This document shows positions 43,958-53,400 of a stretch of DNA of 64,000 nucleotides, in pieces. The stretch is from assembly GCA_947305245.1 (NCBI GenBank), contig CAMZDG010000001.1, positions 62,001 through 126,000 on the forward strand, written 5' to 3'. Every line of letters starts with the position of its first letter. Within the stretch, counting starts at the first letter, position 1. A program made the translations under genes and the position numbers. The DNA is from an uncultured Lachnospiraceae bacterium. Lineage in GTDB: Bacteria; Bacillota; Clostridia; Lachnospirales; Lachnospiraceae. Under the pieces are notes generated by a model, which did no database searches, was not told the DNA's origin, and saw only the letters and a program-made list of their open reading frames with translations.

Positions 43958-45721
43958 TTAATTGTCCGTCATGCGTACCTGGTCTCCCGCCTTGATGGGC
44001 GCGGAGGCGGTCGTGATCACGTAATCTCCCCAACCGTTCAAGGCACCGCTCACGGCTGCCTGTGTGTCATCCTGTGCGATCACCGTCACGTCAACTCTGG
44101 TCGCTATGTAGCGATTGCCAAGCGGCGTGCTCTTGGACTCTACGATGAGAACATAGTCTCCATTGGTGTCATTTCTCAGGGCACTTAAAGGAACAACACA
44201 ATCATAGTTCTGGCTCTTCTGACCAACGGAAATGTTGAGACTTTGTCCAGTCGTCACCTCACCGTCCACGACGAAGGTGAGCATCTTGTTCTTGGAAGGA
44301 TTCGTCTTGTCAGGCTTAATGCTCTGCAGCGTGATGTCCATGTCGTTATAATACCAGGAGTTCACGAGGCTTGCCTTGTCGCCGACGGAGACAAGTCTTG
44401 CCTGCTCGTTCGTCACGGTCATGGTCATGTAGAATCCCTGTCCCTCCGGCTGAAGGATCATCACGTTGGGATCGCTGATCTTCTTCCCGCTGGATACGTT
44501 GATCGACATGATAGTACCGGAAATGTCGGAAGTGATCTCCATGCCGCCGTTTTCCTTCTGCAGCTCTTCCACGAGCTTTTTCTTGTCATTTACGGTGGCC
44601 TTTGCGGAATTGATGGCATCCTGCAAGGATTGCAGCGTGGATACGTCTCCGATGATGCTGATCAGTTCATTTAACTCCTCCTGGATGCGGCTTTCCTCCG
44701 CGTCAGCGTCATTCTTCTCCTTGGTCTTTCCGTATAGCTGCAGGGAATACTCAGAGATCAATTTATTCAGATTGTTGACAACGGGGCTTGCATCTCTTGC
44801 ATCCTGTCCTGCGATGGCGTTCGCAACCTCCTGGTCCGCCTTCTCGAGCGCCGCAGTCGCATTGGTGAGCGCCGTCTGCTTCTCGGTCAAGGTCTTGTTT
44901 GCAGCCTCTAATCTTGCCGCGATCTCACTTCTGGAAGCTTCAATGTCCTCGAAGTCTTCCGGGGTTGCCTCATAGGCCGCCTCAAGCGCTTCGCTTTCCT
45001 GCTGGATCGCATCGACTGCAGCCTGCGCCGCATCTGCCTGCGTCTGTGCCTCATCCTTGGCCGCCTGCGCCTGGCTCTGTGCGGTCTGTGCCGTGGTCAG
45101 TCTTGCACTCGCATAGCTGTTCTGCTCATTTTCATAACTGATCTGCTGACGGCAATCTTCAATGTTCTTCTCAAGATCGGCGCATGCCTTCTTCAGCGCT
45201 GCCGTCTTCTCCTGCGCAGTCTTCAGCTGTGCCTGCTTCTCCGTGATCATCTGACGATAGGTGGATGCATTAAACTTTCCCTTGGAGGTGTTAATGTCAT
45301 CATTGGAAATGTCAGCCTTAAGAATGGCATCATCATAACGGCTCTGCGCGTCCTTCAGATTGCTCTCTGCCATTGCAAGCGCTTCCTTTGCTTCCGTCAG
45401 CTCAGCGCCGTCCCCGTCAGCCAGTACCATCAGCACGTCGCCCTTTTTCACCTTGTCTCCGACGCGGAAGGCGATACTGGTCACCTTTCTTCCTACGTAT
45501 CCGTTTGACACCTCAATGGTATAAGGGTCGCCGCTCTCCACGGTACCCTGTCCGCGGATCTTAGAAGTAATGGTACCGTTCTGCACAAATTTCGTTGCCA
45601 CCTCCGGCAGGGAACGGTTCATGATCGTCTGAGAAAAGAAGGTTAATACCAAAAGCACGGACAGGAATACGATCGCCGCCGACTTTACCCATTCTCTTCT
45701 CTTACTGCTTTTTTCGTTCAT
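43958..45721 (-). CDS. HlyD/MFP-type periplasmic adaptor protein
   Basis: Adaptors of this family link an inner-membrane transporter to outer parts; in Gram-positives they pair with MacB-like exporters. The 587-residue protein has one N-terminal membrane helix (about 12-32). A split biotinyl/lipoyl-like domain follows (GYVGRKVTSIAFRVGDKVKKGDVLM at about 80-105, resumed at about 415-450 with SDISGTIMSINVSSGKKI). Between them is a very long coiled coil (about 110-400) rich in Ala, Gln and Glu. The C-terminus is a beta-barrel and membrane-proximal domain. The coiled coil is longer than in typical MacA. It stands between the sugar-type permeases and the MacB-core gene, in an operon with binding proteins, which is unusual. 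Confidence 0.88.
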   Translation of the reverse strand: MNEKSSKRREWVKSAAIVFLSVLLVLTFFSQTIMNRSLPEVATKFVQNGTITSKIRGQGTVESGDPYTIEVSNGYVGRKVTSIAFRVGDKVKKGDVLMVLADGDGAELTEAKEALAMAESNLKDAQSRYDDAILKADISNDDINTSKGKFNASTYRQMITEKQAQLKTAQEKTAALKKACADLEKNIEDCRQQISYENEQNSYASARLTTAQTAQSQAQAAKDEAQTQADAAQAAVDAIQQESEALEAAYEATPEDFEDIEASRSEIAARLEAANKTLTEKQTALTNATAALEKADQEVANAIAGQDARDASPVVNNLNKLISEYSLQLYGKTKEKNDADAEESRIQEELNELISIIGDVSTLQSLQDAINSAKATVNDKKKLVEELQKENGGMEITSDISGTIMSINVSSGKKISDPNVMILQPEGQGFYMTMTVTNEQARLVSVGDKASLVNSWYYNDMDITLQSIKPDKTNPSKNKMLTFVVDGEVTTGQSLNISVGQKSQNYDCVVPLSALRNDTNGDYVLIVESKSTPLGNRYIATRVDVTVIAQDDTQAAVSGALNGWGDYVITTASAPIKAGDQVRMTDN

Positions 45722-45804
45722 TGTTCTTCTCCTTTATCACGTTACAAGTCACTCGTCGTAAACTATATGCTTGCCAATTCTCAAAATGCTTTTTCTTAAG
45801 TCTC

Positions 45805-46869
45805 TTATCCCTTGACGCCGCCCTGATAGGTGATGCCGTCCACGAGATACTCTTCTCCGTAGAGGAAAACCAGAAGGGGCGGAACCATGTAGATGGTTGC
45901 TACGGCGAATGCAAGTCCCACCTCACCGCTGTTGATCTTACTTAGGAACACCGAAAGGGGATGCTTTTCCGCATCTGCCAAAAGGATCAGCGGCTGCTCC
46001 ACCATGTTCCAGTAGTCGATAAAGACCAAAATGGCCGCGGAGCAGATCGCTCCTTTGCAAAGCGGCATGCAGATCTTTCTGTAGATCTGCCATTCTCCGG
46101 CGCCGTCGATCTGCGCCGCCTCGATCATGGACTGCGGGATCCTCTTCATAAACTTCGTCAGCAGATATACGGCAAAGGGAGAAAAGATTCCCGGGAGCCA
46201 GATGGCCCAATAGGTATCCTTGATCTTAAAAAAGTTGTTCAGATAGTCAACCACCAGGTAGTTCGGCACCAGCGTTACCTGATAAGGCATCAGCATCAGG
46301 ATCACGTATGCGAAAAAGATGATGGCGCGGATCTTACCTGTGTATCTTGCAAAGCCATAGGAAGCAAGCGTAGCCACGATCAGCTGAAATAGCACGATCG
46401 GTCCGACAAGCACCACGGAGTTCCAAAACTTTAACAAGTATTGCGGACTCTTGAAGAGCACCGTGGAATACTGGCTAAAGGAAACAATGTCCGGAATGAA
46501 CTTCAGGTTCACCTTCTCGGAGATGTAAACCTTTCCGCCGTTCGCATTGGTCGCGAACACTGTTCCGTAGTTGGACGCGATCTCCGCCGACCCCATAAAG
46601 GAGTTCGTGATGGTCAGCACGATCGGCATCAGGAACAGGAAGGCAAACATGGCCGCGACGACCGTCGCAATCGTCAGCCGGATCGCATTGTCGATCTTTC
46701 TTCTCCTCGCTTCACGCTTATCGATCTTGCTGATCATCTCCAGGGAGAGGACTTTGCCCTTGCGCTTTTTCTCTGACATTTTCGCCAGGATCTCTTCCAA
46801 GGATTCTTCTTCCAGGATTTCTTCTTTCTTATTTGGTTTGAACTTGAAAACCTCTTTTATTTTTTTCAT
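45805..46869 (-). CDS. Carbohydrate ABC transporter permease, MalG type (CUT1)
   Basis: The 354-residue protein has six predicted membrane helices in the C-terminal 280 residues and the EAA loop MIEAAQIDGAGEWQIYRKICMPL that docks the ATPase. The N-terminus has an extra 70 residues that are highly charged (KFKPNKKEEILEEESLEEIL), presumably cytoplasmic, beyond the usual MalG length. It overlaps the MalF-type gene by one base (TGATG), the hallmark of a coupled permease pair. No ATPase gene is nearby; a shared MsmX-like ATPase elsewhere is likely, as in other CUT1 systems. The substrate is unknown. Confidence 0.9.
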   Translation of the reverse strand: MKKIKEVFKFKPNKKEEILEEESLEEILAKMSEKKRKGKVLSLEMISKIDKREARRRKIDNAIRLTIATVVAAMFAFLFLMPIVLTITNSFMGSAEIASNYGTVFATNANGGKVYISEKVNLKFIPDIVSFSQYSTVLFKSPQYLLKFWNSVVLVGPIVLFQLIVATLASYGFARYTGKIRAIIFFAYVILMLMPYQVTLVPNYLVVDYLNNFFKIKDTYWAIWLPGIFSPFAVYLLTKFMKRIPQSMIEAAQIDGAGEWQIYRKICMPLCKGAICSAAILVFIDYWNMVEQPLILLADAEKHPLSVFLSKINSGEVGLAFAVATIYMVPPLLVFLYGEEYLVDGITYQGGVKG

Positions 46870-47816
46870 CAGCCTTCCACGTCCTTTCCGAAGCGCTCCT
46901 CCACGATGAACAGAAGGCCTATGATCATAACCATGACGAGCGACATCATAATGGCACCGGCTGACAAAGCCTGATAATCGAGCTTCTTAAACTTATTGTT
47001 CATGTAATGCTGCAGCATGTACAAGGTCGGATATGGATAATCCGTGGTCAGCAGATAGATCTCTCTAAAGATCTTAAAGGAGCTGATCAGGGACATAATG
47101 GTCACAAACAGGATCGTCGAAGACAGGTACCGGATCTTCACGTAGAAGAAGGTCTGCAGGGCGTTCGCGCTCTCCAAACGGGCCACCTCCAGTACGTCCC
47201 TCGGAATGCTGGACAGGGCCGCCATGAACAGGATCATGTTGTAGCCCAGGTTTTTCCAGAGGAACAGTACGACGATCACGATAATGGAATAATCTGATTT
47301 CATCCAGTCGATGCGCTCCGCGCCAAACTTCATGATCACGTCGTTCACGGCACCATTATTATGGAACAGTACCTGCCAGATCAATACGATGGATGCCACG
47401 GGCACCATCATCGGGCTTAAGAAGAAGGTACGGAACTGGCTCTTGAACGGGATCTTTAAGTCCAGCACCATGGCAAGGATCAAACTTAAGACCATGGCCA
47501 GCGGAACTGATATCACGGAAAAAAGCGCAGTATTTTTCACTGCGGTCAAAAAGGCTTCATTCGAAGCCACGCTCTTAAAATTCGCCAATCCCACGTATAC
47601 CTTGCTGATCGGATTATCCACCATGGAATAATAAATGATCACGCAGAAGGGAATCAGGAAAAAGACCATCACTCCCAGAAAACTGGGAGCGATGAATAAG
47701 CCAGATTTTAGCTTGAGCAGAAGGAACCTCTTGGTATTTCTCTTCGGCTTTATCTTTTTCACTGGTTCTTTGGGATTCGCTTCTTTTGCTTTTGTCAATT
47801 TCAATTTTGTGTTCAA
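46869..47816 (-). CDS. Carbohydrate ABC transporter permease, MalF type (CUT1)
   Basis: The 315-residue protein has six membrane helices and a short basic N-terminal tail. The conserved permease loop reads VLEVARLESANALQTFFYVKIRYL; the first residues differ from the usual EAAxxDGA, since E-V-A-R-L replaces E-A-A-x-x. The start is a TTG at 47816 with GAGG 7 bp upstream. It follows the first binding-protein gene by 16 bp and overlaps the partner permease gene by one base, so all three are translated together. It forms the importer channel with the MalG-type protein. Confidence 0.9.
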   Translation of the reverse strand: MNTKLKLTKAKEANPKEPVKKIKPKRNTKRFLLLKLKSGLFIAPSFLGVMVFFLIPFCVIIYYSMVDNPISKVYVGLANFKSVASNEAFLTAVKNTALFSVISVPLAMVLSLILAMVLDLKIPFKSQFRTFFLSPMMVPVASIVLIWQVLFHNNGAVNDVIMKFGAERIDWMKSDYSIIVIVVLFLWKNLGYNMILFMAALSSIPRDVLEVARLESANALQTFFYVKIRYLSSTILFVTIMSLISSFKIFREIYLLTTDYPYPTLYMLQHYMNNKFKKLDYQALSAGAIMMSLVMVMIIGLLFIVEERFGKDVEG

Positions 47817-47832
47817 AACAATTCCTCGAATC

Positions 47833-50256
47833 TTACTGATTTTCTTTCATATACAGGTTGACGCGGTTCTGGATCACGCTGACTACTTCATCCAGGCTCT
47901 TACTTCCGTCGAAGTAGCTTCCCGCCTCTTCCATGATGATCTGGTTTAACTCCTGATTTACATTATAATCGATCGGGGTTGCTCCTGCAAGAAGCTGATC
48001 CACAAGGTCTACGTCCGCCTTTGTGATCGGCTTATACTCATAGCTCCACTCTTCGCCGTCGTCGCCCATCATGGTATAACCGCCGTACCTCTGCTCGATC
48101 ACGGGTTCCCCGTTTTCATCCTTCAGTACCTCGCCATTCTCATCATAGACATATTGCACTTCCAGTGCGTCCTTCTTTTGCGCTTCATAATACTTCTTGA
48201 TCGAGGAGAAGCCATAATAGGAATACTTGGATTCCATGGGATCCCTGCTGATCATTTCCTCGAGGAAGGCCCATGCTGCTTCCTTGTGCTGCGACTTTGC
48301 ATTGATGCCGTACTGATCGCGAAGGTTTAATACGCAGCCGTTTCCGCCGTCATAGGTGGGATACCCGACCATCGTATAAGGCTCCCCATCGAAATATGCA
48401 AGCTCGCCCTGTACGGAGTCAAAATCAGAAAGGTAGATCGTCGCAAGCAGAAGGCTGTTGTCCTTCAGAAGGTACGGCGTCAGCCGGCGAGGCGCGTCAT
48501 AATCATATTCCTTCGGGAAGATATTTGCGAAGGCCAGCAGGTCCTTGAATTCCTGATTATCAAAATTACAGGTATGGTTCGCCGTGTCAAGGAAGTGCGT
48601 TTTATTCAGCATCAGGATGGCCTGAAGGATGCCTTCCTTGGTCTCATACTCCAAAAGCTCAGAGTTGGGATAAGCCTTTTGCAGCTTGATCAGGTCTGCA
48701 ACCGTCCAGCCCTGCTTGGATCCGACAACGGAGGTCTTTCCGACGATCGTGCTGAGGGAGAAACCTGCGGAAAGGGAAACCAGCTTTCCATTCTTTGTGC
48801 CGGCCTTCAAAACGCTGTCATGGAAATCGCTCTTATTCAGCTTCGAGCTCTTTTCCAGATACGGGGACAGATCATCGAGAACGCCCTTGCTCGCCAGATT
48901 GTCAATGTCCAGAGTGGAGAGCTCCAGGATGTCGGGGCCCGTGCCTGCAAGAATATCATTGGTCAGCGCCGTAATGGCGTCCTGATAGCTTGTTTCCGTC
49001 CAGTTATTCTCGTCAAGATAAGTCTTTAAGGTAATGCGATATTGCTCATTGGATTTATTGAACTTGATGATCTCCTCGGAAAGGGAGGAATCCTGATAGA
49101 TCGTGCCAACCACGATCTTTTCGCGCTTTACGACGTCCTCCGTCTTCATCTTCTCGAGCTCTGCAAACTCGGTGGCATCCATGTTCCAGTCGCGAAGCAA
49201 CACATAATACTTTCCATCCGCCGTTACGATGTTATTGACGGCGTTTCCGTCGATGTCGCAGTCCAGCCAGGTCAATACCTTCGTCGTCTCTTCCTTTTCC
49301 AGTGAGTACTCATACAGTGCGCTGTCATCCGAGATCAGGATGTCCTGTTCGAGGCCCTTGACCATCGAAGCGTTTCCGTACGCGTTCGGGAAGTTCTGAT
49401 ATGTCTTTCCAAGCTTCTTTCCGTCAAAGTCTATCTCTGCAAGAACCATGCTGCTGGAATTCGCATCATAGCGCGTATAGGAAGCATACACCTTACCGTC
49501 CTTTGCAGTTCCCATGTTGCTGATCCAGGACTGCTGATCCGTTTCCGCGATTCCAGCGTAATAGCCATCTGCGCCAAACAAGAGTACCTTGGAATCCGAA
49601 GATGCAAGATAAACTCTTCCCTGGGCGTCGACTGCCATACGGGATACGTAGAAATAATCCAGAGTCCTTGTCATTTCCGTAAAATCCAAATCATAAACCT
49701 GATTTCCCTGCGCGTCGAGCTTGATCAGATGATACTCAGTTTTTTGATCCGCATCGTTATAATACCGCTCCCAATCCGCATCCGTCGCATCCTCACCAGG
49801 CGTTTCGGGTCTGATGGCTCCCACGTAGTAAAGATTTCCGGCATCGTCTGCGCAGGCACTATTCACGTCAACTCCATTTGGAATGCTTGCGAAAACTTCT
49901 CCGCCTTCGATGTTACCACCGTTTAGCTGATACTTCAGGAAGTTCCGGCTCGGCGAGAACGTCATCGGTTCCTCGGCAGAGTCCTCGTCTCCTTCCGCAT
50001 AATAATCGAAATAATCATATCCACTGTAGTGGACGCTGTAAGCCACCTTTCCGCCAAAGGTCAGGTTATTCGTCTCGAAATCCTGCGGAATCGTCGCATA
50101 TTTTGCAACATAGGTGAATTCCGGTGCCAATTCGTCTACGGCCGCTCCACCATTCTTTCCGTCGCCGTCATCCTGCTTCGCATTGCTGCATGCCGTAAGT
50201 CCTAAGGCAAGGAGCAGAGCCAGACCGCCTGCGAACCATTTCTTGTTTATTTTCAT
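47833..50256 (-). CDS. Large solute-binding lipoprotein with N-terminal propeller-like domain (first copy)
   Basis: The 807-residue protein has a lipoprotein signal (LALGLTAC). Residues 25-385 contain repeats like RMAVDAQGRVYLASS and ACADDAGNLYYVGA, which suggest an NHL or similar propeller. Residues 390-807 form a family-1 solute-binding domain (IIKFNKSNEQYRITLKTYL, NDILAGTGPDILELSTLDI, ending SLDEVVSVIQNRVNLYMKE). A normal CUT1 binding protein is about 400-450 residues, so the N-terminal half is an addition shared with the paralogue 6 kb downstream. The start is set at 50256 where AAGGAG precedes the ATG. First gene of the operon, with a strong promoter upstream. Confidence 0.87.
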   Translation of the reverse strand: MKINKKWFAGGLALLLALGLTACSNAKQDDGDGKNGGAAVDELAPEFTYVAKYATIPQDFETNNLTFGGKVAYSVHYSGYDYFDYYAEGDEDSAEEPMTFSPSRNFLKYQLNGGNIEGGEVFASIPNGVDVNSACADDAGNLYYVGAIRPETPGEDATDADWERYYNDADQKTEYHLIKLDAQGNQVYDLDFTEMTRTLDYFYVSRMAVDAQGRVYLASSDSKVLLFGADGYYAGIAETDQQSWISNMGTAKDGKVYASYTRYDANSSSMVLAEIDFDGKKLGKTYQNFPNAYGNASMVKGLEQDILISDDSALYEYSLEKEETTKVLTWLDCDIDGNAVNNIVTADGKYYVLLRDWNMDATEFAELEKMKTEDVVKREKIVVGTIYQDSSLSEEIIKFNKSNEQYRITLKTYLDENNWTETSYQDAITALTNDILAGTGPDILELSTLDIDNLASKGVLDDLSPYLEKSSKLNKSDFHDSVLKAGTKNGKLVSLSAGFSLSTIVGKTSVVGSKQGWTVADLIKLQKAYPNSELLEYETKEGILQAILMLNKTHFLDTANHTCNFDNQEFKDLLAFANIFPKEYDYDAPRRLTPYLLKDNSLLLATIYLSDFDSVQGELAYFDGEPYTMVGYPTYDGGNGCVLNLRDQYGINAKSQHKEAAWAFLEEMISRDPMESKYSYYGFSSIKKYYEAQKKDALEVQYVYDENGEVLKDENGEPVIEQRYGGYTMMGDDGEEWSYEYKPITKADVDLVDQLLAGATPIDYNVNQELNQIIMEEAGSYFDGSKSLDEVVSVIQNRVNLYMKENQ

Positions 50257-50276
50257 TGTTTTCTCCTTCCAAATTC

Positions 50277-50312
50277 TTAAAGACCAGAAACGCGAAAGGA
50301 AACTCTTGTCAT
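50277..50312 (-). CDS. Possible 11-codon leader peptide
   Basis: ATG followed by ten sense codons and TAA encodes MTRVSFRVSGL. AAGGAG sits 9 bp upstream. The frame lies between the operon promoter and the first binding-protein gene and is embedded in an inverted repeat. The predicted transcription start is so close to the ribosome-binding site that translation is doubtful. Low confidence. Confidence 0.3.
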   Translation of the reverse strand: MTRVSFRVSGL

Positions 50313-50334
50313 GATCAAAAGCTCCTTTCGCGTT
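50289..50334. promoter_or_regulatory. 12-bp inverted repeat just downstream of the importer promoter (possible operator)
   Basis: AACGCGAAAGGA (50289-50300) and TCCTTTCGCGTT (50323-50334) are perfect inverted copies with centres 34 bp apart, about three helical turns. The outer copy begins 2 bp after the -10 hexamer, so a bound dimer could block RNA polymerase. An RNA hairpin is an alternative, but the outer arm would be only partly transcribed. Confidence 0.6.
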
Positions 50335-50335
50335 A

Positions 50336-50364
50336 ATTATGGCAAATCGTGGTGACTTTGTCAA
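50336..50364 (-). promoter_or_regulatory. Sigma-A promoter of the importer/adaptor operon
   Basis: A perfect TTGACA (50359-50364) and CATAAT (50336-50341) with a 17-bp spacer on the minus strand, reading into the binding-protein gene at 50256. Confidence 0.85.
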
Positions 50365-50492
50365 CTTAAGAATTCCTAAAGAAAAACTGGCATTTCTTCA
50401 TATTTTCGTAACATTCTTAACCTTGTTTTAAAATCTCGAGACAACTTCCTAATAAACAATAATTGCACAGCTTTATGGAAACTGATTTTTCC

Positions 50493-53400
50493 CTAATCCA
50501 CGCTTTTTAGGCTCTCCGTCATGCTGATCGCGTCGATTTTTCCGTTCATCAAAAGACTGATGAGCAGGGAAAACAAAATGGTCAAAAGTACACTGTAGGC
50601 GAAGCTTTGCGGTAAGATCCTTACGCCAAAGGAAACCATGTCCACGTTGATCTCACTGATCACGAAGGAATGCAGCCAGATTCCCATGCCAAGTCCGACG
50701 AAGGCGCCAAGGATCGTCAGCACAAAGTTTTCGCGAAATACGTAGAGCGCCGTCTCCTGCGGATAGAAACCGAGCACCTTGATGGTCGCGATCTCACGGA
50801 CACGCTCCGTCAGATTGATATTGGTCAGATTGAACAGGACAATGAACGCAAGTCCTGCGGCGCAAGCCGTAATGAGGATCACGATCAGGTTCATGCTCTC
50901 CATCATCGTGTTAAATCGCTTTACCATCTCCCTCGTCACGGTCACGTTGGCAACGCCGTCCAGCTTCATGACCTTCGGCGCAAGTTCGCCAATGTCTCTT
51001 CCCGGCGAAACCTTGATATAAGCGGATTTTGGCTGATACCTTCCTCCATAGACATTCTCCCAGGTCGACTGATCCAGGAAAACATAATTGAACAGATAAT
51101 TCTTTGCTAGTCCCGTCACCTTGACGCGGATTTCCTTTTGCGAACTGTCACGAAGCACGATCTCCTCACCGACCTTCACGCCAAGCATTTTGGCGATCTT
51201 TGCCGTGACGACGGCCTCCCCTTCCTTGGGTCTAGAGATCTCCTTCCCCTTTTCCGTCTGAAGATGAATGAATTGTTCGAATTGCTCCTTTGGAAGATCA
51301 CTTGCAAAGGTGAGCGCCGTAATGCTCTTTTGTCCCTTCTCCGTCACAAGGTCCAGCGAGCTTTCCTGATAGACCAGATAATCCTGCAGGCCCTTGTTTC
51401 GAAGCGCCTCGAGCTTCTCCAGAAACGCATCGTCAACCGCGCTTTGACGCGTCAAACTCAAGTCCATAAGCTGGATCTCCGAATAATGCATTTCCGCGAC
51501 GCCTACGATGGAGTCCTTCAGGCCAAAGCCCGTGAGAAGCAGAGCCGTACAGCCGCCGATGCCAAGCACCATCATGAAAAAGCGCTTTTTATATCTCATG
51601 ATGTTACGCACGGCAACCTTCCGCAGAAAGCTCAAGCGCTTCCAGAGAAACGTCACGTATTCCAGGAGGACTCGCTTTCCTGCCTTCGGCGCCCTCGGGC
51701 GCATCAGCGTGCTGGCGTTGGCAGACAGTTCCTTTCGACAGGACAGGTAAGTTGCGCCCACGCTGCAAAGCAGGGATACGGTCAGCGAGATCATGGCAAG
51801 TGCCGGATTAAAGTCGAACGCGATCGGTCCCGCGAGATAGATGATCCCATAAACCGTCCATATGATGTAGGGAAAGAGGTGGGTTCCCGCGAAATAACCG
51901 ATCACTGCTCCGGAAAGAGCCGCCGAGCCGGAATAAAATAAGAACTTGAACATGATCCGTCCGTCGGAATAACCGAGCGCCTTGAGGACGCCGATCTGGG
52001 TTCGTTGCTCTTCCACCATGCGGTTCATGGTGGTGACACAGATCAGGGCCGCAACCAGGAAGAAAAAGACTGGGAAGACGTTGGCGATGCCGTCCACGAT
52101 GGCGGAGTCACTCTCAAAGCAGACATACCCTATGTTCGTGTTCCTTCCAAGCAGATACCCCGAAGGGGCCTTCCCCTTTTCATAGCGGTCCCAAAGCTTA
52201 TCGATCTGTGCCTGCGCATCCGCCATCTTTTCGTTGAATTGCTTCAGTGCATCCTCATATTCCTCCGTGCCTTCCTGAAGCTTCTTTTTCCCATCCTCGA
52301 GCTGGTTTACGCCGTCCGCATACTCAAGCTCCTTCTCGGCAAGCGTTTTTTCTCCTTCCGCGATTTTCTTTTCGCCTTCCTCGATCTGCTTCTTGCCGTC
52401 TTTCAGCTGCGCCTCGCCCTGCTCAAGCTTTTTTTGTGCGGCGATGAGGTCCTTTTTCGCCTGGAGGAGCAGTTCTTTTCCCTGTTGCAGGGCCGCCTCA
52501 CCCTCTTTTACCTTTTTCTCGTTTTCTTCAAATTCCTTCTTTCCCGCGGCCACCTGTGCGCCTACGGCATTATTTTCCTGAAACCTCCTGCTTAAGTCGG
52601 AGAGTTGCTTCTCTAAATCTGCCCGCTCCTTTGCGATGGCTTCCCGTTCCTTGGTGAACTCTTCCTCATACGCCTTCGAAAGTCCAAGCGTCGCGGCAAA
52701 GGCCTCTCTGGCCGCCAGGGTCTTCTCGCGCTCATCCAGACTACTCTTGGAAGAATCAATGGCCTTTTGCTCTTCAATCTGGCTTTCCAGCGTCAGCTTA
52801 TATTGCATCTCCCCAAGCTGCAAGGTCATTCTCGCGGTCTCCAGCTGCGTTTTCCCCTGTGTCAGCTCCGTCTCTTTTTCCTTGAGAAGCGCCTCGTTCT
52901 CCTCGATCTTCTTTTGGCCTGCTTCCAGTTCCTTCCAGCCCTTTTCCAGCTCGGGAGCCTTCTCTTCGATCTCTTTCTTTCCCTTTTCCAAGTCCAGCTT
53001 GGCCTGCTCTAAGTCCTTCCAGCCCTGATCGAGCTCCTTACGGCCATCCTCGAGCTTTTCCTGCGCCTCATCGATCTTTGTCCTGGCATCGTTCAGCTCC
53101 GCCAAAGCTTCATCCAGCTTCTCCTGTGCTTCATCTCGTTTTTCCGAAAGCTTTGCCTCCGCCTCCGCGATCAGAGATGGCAATTCCTTAAGGCGCTCCC
53201 CGGAGGCCTCCTTGATCAAAGCCTTCCAGCCATCCTCCCTCTCGGCGAGATAGTCCTGGTATTCTTGAGAATAGATGGGGAAGTCCTGCTTGAGCTTGAC
53301 GTAGATCTCAGTATAGCTGTCAGAAGGAAAGCTCTCCCTTAGCAAATAAAAAAAGGAATCGATGCTTCCCGTTCCCAGCGTCGAGTTGCCTCGTTCGAAC

